Source: Azospirillum sp. TSO22-1
GTDB lineage: Bacteria > Pseudomonadota > Alphaproteobacteria > Azospirillales > Azospirillaceae
DNA: 64,000 nucleotides
Assembly (NCBI RefSeq): GCF_003116015.1
Contig: NZ_LGQZ01000107.1
Coordinates: forward strand, 1 to 64,000
Reading direction: 5' to 3'
Shown here: positions 27,389 to 35,376 of the stretch, in pieces
Layout: each line of letters begins with the position of its first letter
Numbering within the stretch: the stretch's first letter is position 1
Made by a program: the position numbers and the translations under genes
The notes under the pieces: model-generated
Seen by the model: the letters and a program-made list of their open reading frames with translations, nothing else
Told to the model about the DNA's origin: nothing
Database searches by the model: none

Positions 27389-27746
27389 AAGGGCTCCTTT
27401 CGGGAAGGGCTTCTCGATAACCCGTTTGTCCGCGTCTTGTCATCCCCCGAGTCGACGGCGCCGGCCTCCGCCCCGCGAACCCCGAAAAATTGAAGTGGAT
27501 GCAACCATTTCGTTCGTGGTAACACGAAATAAGGAAAATCAACGGGTTGCACAGCAGCACCGGAAACAATCGTCAGGCCTGGTCTGTGACATCGTCACCC
27601 GTAGACTGCGTTCCGCCGCGCTTCGTTGACGATTATTAAACCTCCCCCGTAAAAAAGATGGGCAACGCCGGTTGCCGCCAGACGAGCGGCAAGACGACGG
27701 CGGCTTCTCAACGCTGGAACCGGCGCTGGCCGGCAAGGGGATCGCG
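27389..27746. other. Divergent intergenic region, rsmB / mltA
   Basis: This 358-bp gap between divergent genes is AT-richer than its surroundings around 27485-27545. It contains an inverted repeat ATTTCGT (27507-27513) / ACGAAAT (27524-27530) with an inner TCGTG-GTAA-CACGA hairpin, which could be an operator or a small stem-loop. No RNA gene or short ORF with a ribosome site was convincing. An in-frame upstream ATG for mltA at 27672 exists but lacks a ribosome site and would bury the lipoprotein signal. Confidence 0.4.
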
Positions 27747-28892
27747 ATGGCGCAATCGGCGGGATGCGGGGTGCGGCGTGTTCTGGCGCGGGTGTCCTGC
27801 CTTCTGGCGATGGGCCTCGCGGCGTGCACCACCACGGGCGAGCGCCCGGTCGCGCAGGGCGGGGCCTCGGCGCACCCGCCGGTCAGCCTGGACATGATCG
27901 CCGCCGACTTCCGCACCCTGCCCGGCTGGGCCGAGGACGACCACGCCGAGGCACTGGCCGCCTTCCACCGCAGCTGCGACTGGATCCGCGGCCAGTCGCC
28001 CGACCGCCGCCTGGGCAAAGCCGGCACGGTGAGCGACTGGCAGCCGGCGTGCGCCGCCGCCCGCTCCCTGCCCGCCGGCGACCGCGAGGCCGCCCGCACC
28101 TTCTTCGAGACGCACTTCACCCCCGTCTCGCTGGGCGGCGGCACCGAGGGGCTGTTCACCGGCTATTACGAGGCCGAGCTGCACGGCTCCTGGACGCGCA
28201 CCGACCGCTACACCGTCCCGCTCTACCGCACCCCGCCGCGGACCAAGCGCGGCATCCCCACGCGCGAGCGCATCGTCAACGGCGCCTTGAAGGGCAAGGG
28301 GCTGGAGATCCTGTGGGTGGACGACCCCATCGACGCCTTCTTCCTGGAGATCCAGGGCTCCGGCCGCATCCGCATGACCGACGGCAGCGTCGTCGGCGTA
28401 CACTACGCCGGGCAGAACGGCCGGCCCTACTACCCCATCGGCCGCCACCTGATCGACGAGGGGATCGCGACGCCGGAGCAGGTGACGCTGCAGCTCATCC
28501 GCTCCTGGCTGAAGGCCAACCCGGGCCAGGCGAAGCGCGTGATGAACATGAACCAGAGCTACGTCTTCTTCCGCACCCGCGACAGCGACGTCGGCGCCCG
28601 CGGCGCGCTGAACACGCGCCTCGTCCCCGGCCGCAGCCTGGCGGTGGACCCGAGCCACGTACCGCTCGGCGTGCCGCTGTGGCTGGAGGCCAAGGACGTG
28701 CCGGTGCCCGGCGGCGAGATCAAGCGCCTCGTCGTCGCGCAGGACACCGGCGGCGCCATCAAGGGCGAGGTGCGCGGCGACCTGTTCTGGGGCCCCGGCG
28801 CCGAGGCCGCCGACGCGGCCGGCGTGATGAAGGCGCGCGGCCGTTACACCATGCTGGTGCCGCGCCGCTCGGTGCAGACGGCGCAGCGGTAG
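27747..28892 (+). CDS. mltA: Membrane-bound lytic murein transglycosylase A
   Basis: This 381-residue lipoprotein cleaves the glycan strands of peptidoglycan with formation of 1,6-anhydromuramic acid. The signal VRRVLARVSCLLAMGLAACTTTGE has the lipobox LAAC near residue 27. The MltA fold follows (FTGYYEAELHGS at ~135, FFLEIQGSGRIRM at ~200) and the C-terminal 3D domain carries the catalytic aspartate in VAQDTGGAIKG (~345). Start ATG 27747 is chosen because CAAGGGG lies just upstream and the lipoprotein signal follows at once. A GNAT gene begins 7 bases after the stop and a deacetylase overlaps that, giving a three-gene cell-envelope operon. Confidence 0.9.
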   Translation: MAQSAGCGVRRVLARVSCLLAMGLAACTTTGERPVAQGGASAHPPVSLDMIAADFRTLPGWAEDDHAEALAAFHRSCDWIRGQSPDRRLGKAGTVSDWQPACAAARSLPAGDREAARTFFETHFTPVSLGGGTEGLFTGYYEAELHGSWTRTDRYTVPLYRTPPRTKRGIPTRERIVNGALKGKGLEILWVDDPIDAFFLEIQGSGRIRMTDGSVVGVHYAGQNGRPYYPIGRHLIDEGIATPEQVTLQLIRSWLKANPGQAKRVMNMNQSYVFFRTRDSDVGARGALNTRLVPGRSLAVDPSHVPLGVPLWLEAKDVPVPGGEIKRLVVAQDTGGAIKGEVRGDLFWGPGAEAADAAGVMKARGRYTMLVPRRSVQTAQR

Positions 28893-28898
28893 CCTCCG

Positions 28899-29414
28899 GT
28901 GCTCGTCCGCCTGACCAAGCTGCCCGACCCGTCGGCGGCATTGCGCGCGCTGGAGGAGATCTTCTTCCTCTCCGCCGCGCGCACCGAATTCGCGTCGCCG
29001 GAGGCGCGGACGTCGTTCTTCCGCACCTGGACCGGCTGGTACGTCGAGAACGCGCCGTGGGACATCTGGTTCTGGCGCGACGACGACGGTTCCTTCGGCG
29101 GCTACCTGACCGGCTGCCTGGACAGCGCGGACGCCGAGGGGCTGTTCGAGACGATCCCGCGCTACGACACCTTCGACGACCTGTTCCCGCGCTTCCCCGC
29201 GCACCTGCACGTCAACGTTCGGCCGGAGCGCCGCGGCCAGGGCATCGGCCAGCAGCTGGTCGGGCGCTTCGTCGAGGACTGCGTCGCCGAGGGCATCCCC
29301 GGCGTGCACGTCGTTACCGCCGACGGCATGCGCAACGTCGGCTTCTACAACCGCCTGGGCTTCACCGAGGCGGTGCTGCGCAAACCCCTGCTGTTCCTTG
29401 GGAGAGCCCTGTGA
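28899..29414 (+). CDS. GNAT-family N-acetyltransferase
   Basis: This 171-residue GNAT acetyltransferase transfers acetyl from acetyl-CoA to an amine. The acetyl-CoA pyrophosphate loop RPERRGQGIGQQLV (R/QxxGxG/A motif A) is near residue 108 and motif B is FYNRLGFTEAVL near 148. The N-terminal half is aromatic-rich (SFFRTWTGWYVENAPWDIWFWRDD) and unassigned. The start is GTG, 7 bases after the mltA stop; no ATG is available near the domain edge. It overlaps the deacetylase start by 4 bases. The pairing of an acetyltransferase with a polysaccharide deacetylase and a lytic transglycosylase suggests envelope-sugar acetylation chemistry, but the substrate is unknown. Confidence 0.82.
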   Translation: MLVRLTKLPDPSAALRALEEIFFLSAARTEFASPEARTSFFRTWTGWYVENAPWDIWFWRDDDGSFGGYLTGCLDSADAEGLFETIPRYDTFDDLFPRFPAHLHVNVRPERRGQGIGQQLVGRFVEDCVAEGIPGVHVVTADGMRNVGFYNRLGFTEAVLRKPLLFLGRAL

Positions 29415-30151
29415 AACGCCGAGCGTTCCTGGCCGGGATGGCCGCCCTGTCCGCCGCTCCCGCGCACGCCCGGGAGCTGAGCTGGGTGGCGACGCATGGC
29501 CACGCCGGGTTCCTGACCGCGCAGCTCTACCCCGGCGCCGGCCTGACGCTGCACCCCGAGGGGCTGACCGAGAACATCGTCGCGCTGACCTTCGACGACG
29601 GCCCCGACACCGCCTACGACCCGGAGATCCGCCGCATCCTGCGCGCGTACGGGGTACCGGCGACCTATTTCCTGGTCGGCCGCAACGCGCAGCGCCACGC
29701 CCGCCTCGCCGGCGAGATCGCCCAGGACGGCCACGAGATCGGCAACCACACCTGGAGCCACCGTCGGCTGATCCACTGCACGCCCGAGGAGCAGGCCATC
29801 GAGCTGCGCCGCACCAACGCGCTGCTGGAGACGGTCACCGGCCGGCCGACGCGCTGGTTCCGACCGCCCTTCGGCTCCTACGACGACCACACGCTGGGCA
29901 TCGCCCGGGCCGCCGGCCTGGAGACGATCCTGTGGACCGTCGACAGCCAGGATTACCGCGACCATCCGCCCGCGGTGATCGAGGAGCGGGTGATGCGCGG
30001 CCTCACCCCCGGCGCGGTGGTGCTGATGCACTCCAACCACGCCGGGACGGTGGCGGCTCTGCCGCGGATCCTGGAGCGGGCGAAGGACGAGCGGTTCCGC
30101 TTCGTGACGCTGACCGAGTGGAAGGCGCAGATGGAACGCGCGGCGGCGTAA
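29411..30151 (+). CDS. NodB-type polysaccharide deacetylase, exported
   Basis: This is a 246-residue carbohydrate esterase family 4 (NodB-homology) deacetylase that removes N- or O-acetyl groups from glycans. It has a signal sequence (KRRAFLAGMAALSAAPAHA, possibly Tat because of the KRRAFL start). Motif 1 is TFDDGPD (~residue 62), the zinc-binding HxxxH is in NHTWSH (~117), RPPFGSYD is motif 3 (~155) and VLMHSNH is near the end. The GTG start forms a GTGA overlap with the GNAT stop. Peptidoglycan or exopolysaccharide N-deacetylation in the periplasm is likely, given mltA upstream. Confidence 0.9.
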   Translation: MKRRAFLAGMAALSAAPAHARELSWVATHGHAGFLTAQLYPGAGLTLHPEGLTENIVALTFDDGPDTAYDPEIRRILRAYGVPATYFLVGRNAQRHARLAGEIAQDGHEIGNHTWSHRRLIHCTPEEQAIELRRTNALLETVTGRPTRWFRPPFGSYDDHTLGIARAAGLETILWTVDSQDYRDHPPAVIEERVMRGLTPGAVVLMHSNHAGTVAALPRILERAKDERFRFVTLTEWKAQMERAAA

Positions 30152-30162
30152 TCATTGGGGAA

Positions 30163-30287
30163 TCCCTCCCCCGCCTCCGGCGGGGGAGACTAGGAGGAGG
30201 CAGCGGCCTGCGTGGAGACCGCAGCTTCCCGGAGGCGTCGTTGCCCCCACCCAACCCTCCCCCGCCGGAGGCGGGGGAGGGCTTTAA
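30163..30287. repeat. GC-rich double-hairpin repeat, copy 4
   Basis: The architecture is the same as copy 1: a CCCTCCCCCGCCTCCGGCG hairpin, about 70 variable bases, then CCCCCACCCAACCCTCCCCC and a second GGAGGCGGGGGAGGG hairpin ending in CTTTAAAAA. It lies between the convergent deacetylase and guaB genes, where it could act as a bidirectional terminator. Confidence 0.75.
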
Positions 30288-30290
30288 AAA

Positions 30291-31769
30291 TCACCCCTGC
30301 CGGTAGTTCGGCGACTCGTTGGTGATGGTGATGTCGTGCACGTGGCTCTCGCGCAGGCCGGCGTTGGTGATGCGCACGAAGTTGCACTTCGACTGCATCT
30401 CCGGGATCGTGCTGTTGCCGGTGTAGCCCATGGCGGCGCGCAGGCCGCCGATCAGCTGGTGGATCACCGCCGACACCGGGCCCTTGTACGGCACGCGGCC
30501 TTCGACGCCCTCCGGCACCAGCTTCATGGTGGAGACTTCCTGCTGGAAGTAGCGGTCGGCCGAGCCGCGCGCCATCGCCCCCACCGAGCCCATGCCGCGG
30601 TAGCTCTTGTACGAGCGGCCCTGGTACAGGATGACCTCGCCGGGGCTCTCGTCGGTGCCGGCGAACAGGCTGCCGAGCATGGCGCAGTCCGCCCCCGCCG
30701 CGATGGCCTTCGCCAGATCGCCGGAGAACTTGATGCCGCCGTCGGCAATCACCGGGATGTCGTGCTTCTGGCACTCGTCCACCACGTCCATGATGGCGGT
30801 GAGCTGCGGCACGCCGACGCCGGCGATGATGCGCGTGGTGCAGATGGAACCCGGGCCGATGCCGACCTTCACCGCGTCGGCGCCGGCGTCGATCAGCGCC
30901 TTGGCGGCCTCGGCGGTCGCCACGTTGCCGGCGATCACCTGGGTGTAGTTGCCCATGGCGCGCGCGGCGCGCACCTGGTCGAGCACCTTCGACGAGTGGC
31001 CGTGCGCGGTGTCCACCACCAGCACGTCGACACCGGCGTCGAACAGCGCCTCGGCGCGGCGCAGGCCGTCCGGCCCGGTGCCGGTGGCGGCGGCGACGCG
31101 CAGGCGGCCCTTGTCGTCCTTGCAGGCGGTGGGGAAGGCCTGCGCCTTCTCGATGTCCTTCACGGTGACGAGGCCGATGCAGCGGTAGTCCTCGTCCACC
31201 ACCAGCAGCTTCTCGATGCGGTGGTGGTGCAGCAGGCGCTTGGCCTCGTCCTGGCTGACGCCCTCACGCACCGTGACGACCTTCTTGGTCATCAGCTCGG
31301 CGATCGGCTGCTTGGGATCGGTGGCGAAGCGGACGTCGCGGTTGGTGATGATGCCCACCAGCTTGCCCGAGCCGCGGGCGTCCACCCCCTCGATCACCGG
31401 GATGCCGGAGATCTTGTAGGCGGCCATGATGCCCAGCGCGTCGGCCAGCGTGGCGTCGGGCGCGATGGTGATCGGGTTGACCACCATGCCGCTCTCGTAG
31501 CGCTTGACCTTGCGGACCTCTTCGGCCTGCCGCTCGATGTCGAGGTTGCGGTGGACGACGCCGATGCCGCCGGCCTGCGCCAGCGCGATGGCGAGCGCGC
31601 TTTCCGTCACCGTGTCCATAGCCGAGGACAGCAGCGGAATGCCCAGCCGGATGGTCTTGGTCAGCCGCGAGCGCGTGTCGACGTCGCCCGGCAGCACCTC
31701 GGAGGCGCCGGGGACCAGCAACACGTCGTCGAAGGTCAGGGCTTCGCGGATGTTGGATACACGCGACAT
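30291..31769 (-). CDS. guaB: Inosine-5'-monophosphate dehydrogenase
   Basis: This 492-residue enzyme catalyses the NAD-dependent IMP to XMP step of guanine nucleotide synthesis. The N-terminal barrel segment FDDVLLVPG is followed by the paired CBS regulatory domain (~residues 95-215), then the catalytic loop GPGSICTTRI with the active-site Cys near 307. The mobile flap region is in EGRVPYKGPV (~425) and the end holds the conserved KCNFVRIT-like stretch. Length and motif order are full and typical. It is on the same strand as rlmE and ppx upstream. Confidence 0.97.
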   Translation of the reverse strand: MSRVSNIREALTFDDVLLVPGASEVLPGDVDTRSRLTKTIRLGIPLLSSAMDTVTESALAIALAQAGGIGVVHRNLDIERQAEEVRKVKRYESGMVVNPITIAPDATLADALGIMAAYKISGIPVIEGVDARGSGKLVGIITNRDVRFATDPKQPIAELMTKKVVTVREGVSQDEAKRLLHHHRIEKLLVVDEDYRCIGLVTVKDIEKAQAFPTACKDDKGRLRVAAATGTGPDGLRRAEALFDAGVDVLVVDTAHGHSSKVLDQVRAARAMGNYTQVIAGNVATAEAAKALIDAGADAVKVGIGPGSICTTRIIAGVGVPQLTAIMDVVDECQKHDIPVIADGGIKFSGDLAKAIAAGADCAMLGSLFAGTDESPGEVILYQGRSYKSYRGMGSVGAMARGSADRYFQQEVSTMKLVPEGVEGRVPYKGPVSAVIHQLIGGLRAAMGYTGNSTIPEMQSKCNFVRITNAGLRESHVHDITITNESPNYRQG

Positions 31770-31909
31770 CGGCCATCTCCCGCAAAATTTGCGGCACTAT
31801 ACACAAGAAGATGCGCTTGTGAAGGGCCGCGACCCACTACACCTCGGAAGGACCGCGGCGACGGGCGCAGGACTGCCATGCCGGGCGCGGAGGGCGCGGC
31901 ACACCTTCC

Positions 31910-31938
31910 TTGACAATATTCCTATAAACGGCAATCAT
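31910..31938 (+). promoter_or_regulatory. Possible sigma-70 promoter, TTGACA-N17-AATCAT
   Basis: TTGACA at 31910-31915 is a perfect -35 hexamer, with AATCAT 17 bases later (4 of 6 matches to TATAAT) in an AT-rich patch. It points rightwards, yet the next plus-strand gene is the tRNA 2 kb away and rlmE lies antisense immediately downstream. Any transcript would therefore be a small or antisense RNA. The match may be by chance. Confidence 0.3.
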
Positions 31939-32036
31939 GCCGCACGGAGGGTGCCAAGCCGGGCCATGCCGGCCCAACGGACGAGCACCGCATGAAACAC
32001 ACCACCGAAACGCGTTTCACAGCGTCGCAAACCGTT

Positions 32037-32753
32037 TCATTCCTCGTCCCGCTTCGCCCCGCCGCGGAACCCCGTCGCCACCACGTAGGTCTCCGAGGAG
32101 TCCTGGCGGCTGGCCGGCGGCTTGGCGTGCTTGACCACGGCGAAGTCCTGCTTCAGCCGGGTCAGCAGGTCGCGCTCGGCGCCGCCCTGGAACAGCTTGC
32201 AGACGAAGGCGCCGCCGGGGGCCAGCACCTCCTCGGCGAAGTCGTAGGCGGCCTCGGCCAGCGCCATGATGCGCAGGTGGTCGGTCTGCTGGTGCCCGGT
32301 GGTCGGCGCCGCCATGTCGCTCAGCACCACGTCGGCCGGGCCGCCCATGACGGCCTTCAGCCGCTCGGGCGCCGCCTCGTCGAGGAAGTCGGCCTGGAAG
32401 GTGGTGGCGCCGGCCAGCGGCTCCATCTCCAGGATGTCGAGGCCGACGACCTGCCCGCCGGTCTGCTCCGGCTTGACGCGCTCCACCGCCACCTGGGTCC
32501 AGCCGCCGGGGGCGGCGCCGAGGTCGACGATGCGCTTGCCGGGCGCCAGGATGTGGAACTTCTCGTCGAGCTGCAGCAGCTTGAATGCCGCGCGCGAGCG
32601 GAAGCCGCGCCGCTTGGCGTCGGCGACGTAGGGGTCGTTGAGCTGCCGCTCCAGCCAGCGCGCCGAGGAGTTGGAACGCTTGGCCGCGGTCTTGACGCGG
32701 ACGGTCGTCTGCCGGCCGCCCGGCCGCGTCGACGAGGACTTCTTCTGGGTCAT
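32037..32753 (-). CDS. rlmE: 23S rRNA 2'-O-methyltransferase RlmE (FtsJ/RrmJ)
   Basis: This 238-residue enzyme methylates the 2'-OH of a universally conserved uridine in the 23S A-loop, acting on assembled 50S subunits. The SAM motif is VDLGAAPGGWTQVA (~residue 77). The catalytic K-D-K-E set is visible as RAAFKL (K), LSDMAAP (D), FVCKLFQG (K) and SSETYVVA (E). The N-terminus is basic and Ser/Thr-rich. It lies 21 bp from the ppx/gppA gene upstream, with which it is probably co-transcribed, as commonly seen in alphaproteobacteria. Confidence 0.95.
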   Translation of the reverse strand: MTQKKSSSTRPGGRQTTVRVKTAAKRSNSSARWLERQLNDPYVADAKRRGFRSRAAFKLLQLDEKFHILAPGKRIVDLGAAPGGWTQVAVERVKPEQTGGQVVGLDILEMEPLAGATTFQADFLDEAAPERLKAVMGGPADVVLSDMAAPTTGHQQTDHLRIMALAEAAYDFAEEVLAPGGAFVCKLFQGGAERDLLTRLKQDFAVVKHAKPPASRQDSSETYVVATGFRGGAKRDEE

Positions 32754-32774
32754 GGTACCTTATTTACAAATCCG

Positions 32775-33809
32775 TCAGCCCTGTGTCGACCCGATGAGAT
32801 CGACCAGGATGCCCTCGCGCAGGCCGCGGTCGGCGATGCGCAGGCGTTCCACCGGGCAACAGTCGCAGATGGCTTCCAGCACCGCGCAGCCCGCCACCAC
32901 CAGGTCGGCGCGCTCCAGGCCGATGCAGGCATGCCTGGACCGGCCCTCGAAGTCCAGCGCCACGAGGCGGCGGATGATGTCGCGGGCGTGATCGACGCGC
33001 AGGAAGCTGCCGTCCACCGCCCGCCGGTCGTAGCGCGCCAGCCCCAGGTGCACCCCCGCCAGCGTCGTCACCGTGCCCGAGGTGCCCAGCATCTGCACGC
33101 CGCCGCGCTCCAGGTGGGTGCGGATGCTGTTGCGCTCGGCGAAGGGTTCGATCTGCGCGGCGACCTCCTCGACCATGGCGCGGTAGGCCTCCGGCGCGAT
33201 GACGTCGCCGCCGTAGCGTTCCGACAGGCCGATGACGCCGCAGCGGATCGAGATCTGGTCGACCAGCCGCGGCCGCCCCCCCGGCCTGAGCGCCAGCCAC
33301 ATCAGTTCGGTCGAGCCGCCGCCGATGTCGAAGACCAGCGCGTGCGGGATGCGCGGGTCGAGCAGCGCGGCGCAGCCGGCGATGGCCAGCCGCCCCTCCT
33401 CCTGGCTGGAGATGATCTCGATGGCGATGCCGGTCTCGTCCTCGACGGCCTCCAGGAAGGGCGTGCAGTTGCGGGCGTGCCGGCAGGCCTCGGTGGCGAC
33501 GGCGCGCACGGCGGTGACACCGCGGCGCTGGATCTTGCCGCCGCACACCCGCAGCGCGGCCAGCGTGCGTTCCATGGCGGACTCGGACAGGCGCTCACTG
33601 CTGAACACGCCCTCGCCCAGGCGGACGATGCGCGAGAAGGCGTCGATCACGCGGAACCCGCTCTGCGTCGGGCGGGCGATGAGGAGCCGGCAATTGTTGG
33701 TGCCGAGGTCGAGGGCCGCATAAACCGGGCGCACAGGGGCCGTCGACCGCGTCCGTTCGGACTCGCAGGACCGATCGCTGTGCAGGTAAGCGTCCACGAC
33801 TCCTCCCAT
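32775..33809 (-). CDS. Ppx/GppA-family phosphatase
   Basis: This 344-residue protein of the ASKHA superfamily is an exopolyphosphatase or pppGpp phosphohydrolase. Signature parts are YAALDLGTNNCRLLIARP (phosphate-1 loop, ~residue 30), the EGRLA stretch with catalytic Glu (~150), VFDIGGGSTELM (phosphate-2, ~175) and GTSGTVTTLAGV (~245). It is the short, two-domain version lacking the HD C-terminal extension, as is usual in alphaproteobacterial homologues next to rlmE. A GGGAGGAG just inside the ATG favours the GTG at 33797 as the real start. Substrate preference cannot be read from sequence. Confidence 0.9.
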   Translation of the reverse strand: MGGVVDAYLHSDRSCESERTRSTAPVRPVYAALDLGTNNCRLLIARPTQSGFRVIDAFSRIVRLGEGVFSSERLSESAMERTLAALRVCGGKIQRRGVTAVRAVATEACRHARNCTPFLEAVEDETGIAIEIISSQEEGRLAIAGCAALLDPRIPHALVFDIGGGSTELMWLALRPGGRPRLVDQISIRCGVIGLSERYGGDVIAPEAYRAMVEEVAAQIEPFAERNSIRTHLERGGVQMLGTSGTVTTLAGVHLGLARYDRRAVDGSFLRVDHARDIIRRLVALDFEGRSRHACIGLERADLVVAGCAVLEAICDCCPVERLRIADRGLREGILVDLIGSTQG

Positions 33810-34008
33810 ATCCGGCGACTCTCATGGACGCCGCGGAATGGTGGACATACTAACCGCTTCCGTGGGCCGGGCGAAGCCTTGCTTTCGAGGGGGGAGCCGT
33901 GCGTATTCCGATGGACAGCGCAATTCGGGGCTTCACAACGTGGGAATCCGGTGCTAAAAGGGCCGCCCACGACGGGTGCGCGACCAAGCGTCGCTCCCGG
34001 CGACGGTC

Positions 34009-34082
34009 TGGGGGATCGTCTAGCGGTAGGACAGCGGACTCTGACTCCGCCAGCCTAGGTTCGAATCCTAGTCCCCCAACCA
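34009..34082 (+). tRNA. tRNA-Gln (CTG anticodon)
   Basis: A full cloverleaf is visible. The acceptor is TGGGGGA / TCCCCCA with discriminator A and an encoded CCA (34080-34082). The D arm follows, then the anticodon stem GCGGA / TCCGC with loop CTCTGAC giving anticodon CTG, and the T arm CTAGG-TTCGAAT-CCTAG. It reads CAG codons, the dominant glutamine codon in this GC-rich genome. Confidence 0.97.
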
Positions 34083-34234
34083 ACCCTCACGACTTCCCTT
34101 TAAAATCAACCATTTGGCTCCGCCGCCCCTGCAACGATCCGCAGGTGGTCACGACCATGCGGGACGAAACCGTCGACGGTGGGCCTGCCCACCGCGGCCC
34201 CCGGCTGCCGCCGGATTTGGGCCGCCAATGTTCA

Positions 34235-34248
34235 TGAAAACGTTTTCA
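34235..34248. promoter_or_regulatory. LacI-family operator palindrome
   Basis: TGAAAACGTTTTCA is a perfect 14-bp palindrome with the central CG typical of LacI/GalR-family operators. It lies 87 bases upstream of the ATG of a LacI-family gene that opens an ABC-importer operon, so it is the obvious autoregulatory and operon operator. Confidence 0.75.
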
Positions 34249-34335
34249 ACCCGTCACGGACCTGCAATCGCTCTCTCCGATCATCGCCCCGACGGCCGAC
34301 AACGGTCGCTGGAGGATGTGGGAGGTTCGGGGGAG

Positions 34336-35376
34336 ATGGCGAAGGGCACAACGATCCGGGACGTGGCCGCACGCGCCGGCGTGTCCATCTCCACGGTGTC
34401 GCGCGTGCTGAACGGCTTCACGTCCATCGCGCCGGACACGTCGGAGCGCGTGCGCGACGCCATTGAGGCCCTGGGGTTTCGACCCAACCGGCTCGGCCGC
34501 AGCCTGAAGGCGGCGCGCACGCACACCATTGGCGTGCTGGTCCCCTCGCTGCGCAATCCGGTCTTCGCCGATTGCGTCGCCGGTATCCAGATCGCGTGCG
34601 CGGTCGCCGGCTATTCCGTGCTGATCGCGTCGTCCGACTACGATGCCGAGCGCGAGCGCGCCGCGGTGGAGACGTTCCTGTCGCATCAGGTGGAGGGGCT
34701 GATCCTCACCGTTGCCGATGCCGACGACAGCCGCTGTCTGGACGCGCTGGACGAGGCGGAGGCGCCCTACGTCCTGGTCTACAACCAGCCATGCGGTCCA
34801 CGTCCCTTCGTGTCGGTCGACAACGTGGCCGCCGCCCGTGCCATGGTGGAGCGCATCGTCGCGCTCGGCCACCGGCGCGTTGGCATGGTGGCCGGCCGCT
34901 TCCTGCAATCCGACCGCTCGCGGCTGCGGCACGAGGGCTATCGCGCTGCGCTTGCCGATGCCGGGCTGCCGTCCGGGCCGCTGGTCGAGGTGGACTTCGC
35001 CGACACCCGGCTGGCGCAGCACCTCGCCCACCACATGACGACCGCCGACCCGCCGACCGCCCTGTTCGGCTCCAACGACATGGTGGCGCTGGCGGTGATC
35101 CGGGCGTTGCGCGACCTCGGCCTGTCGGTGCCCGACGACGTCTCGGTCACCGGCTTCGACGGCGTCGAAATCGGCGCGCTGGTCTCCCCCAGCCTCGCCA
35201 CGCTGGTGCAGCCGTCCCGCGCCTTGGGCGAAGCGGCCTTTGCCCGCCTGCTGGACCAGCTCGCCGGCAATCCGGCCGGGGAACCGTCACTCCTCGCCTT
35301 CACCTTCCGCCCGGGGGAGTCCCTGGGACCCGCGCCGACGCGCGCGCAACCGCAGAGAGGACACGCCGCATGCTGA
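34336..35376 (+). CDS. LacI-family transcriptional regulator
   Basis: This is a 346-residue repressor. The N-terminal helix-turn-helix and hinge TIRDVAARAGVSISTVSRVLNG covers ~residues 5-26. A periplasmic-binding-protein-like effector domain follows (HTIGVLVPSLRNPVFA at ~60, VSVDNVAAARAMVERIVALGHRRVGMVAG at ~155, FGSNDMVALAVIRALRDLGLSVPDDVSVTGFDG at ~240). GGAGG 10 bases upstream supports ATG 34336. The 3' end overlaps the start of the solute-binding protein gene (ATGCTGA), so it heads and probably represses its own ABC-importer operon through the palindrome upstream. The inducer is unknown; the GpdQ-like last gene suggests an organophosphate. Confidence 0.92.
   Translation: MAKGTTIRDVAARAGVSISTVSRVLNGFTSIAPDTSERVRDAIEALGFRPNRLGRSLKAARTHTIGVLVPSLRNPVFADCVAGIQIACAVAGYSVLIASSDYDAERERAAVETFLSHQVEGLILTVADADDSRCLDALDEAEAPYVLVYNQPCGPRPFVSVDNVAAARAMVERIVALGHRRVGMVAGRFLQSDRSRLRHEGYRAALADAGLPSGPLVEVDFADTRLAQHLAHHMTTADPPTALFGSNDMVALAVIRALRDLGLSVPDDVSVTGFDGVEIGALVSPSLATLVQPSRALGEAAFARLLDQLAGNPAGEPSLLAFTFRPGESLGPAPTRAQPQRGHAAC

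Noticed and set aside
30336..31913. Plus-strand open frame of 525 codons opposite guaB
   Set aside because: guaB on the other strand is complete and typical; this frame has only His/Gly/Ala-rich antisense composition.
31992..34058. Plus-strand open frame of 688 codons across rlmE, ppx and the tRNA
   Set aside because: It covers two convincing minus-strand genes and extends into the tRNA-Gln region; no protein motif was found.
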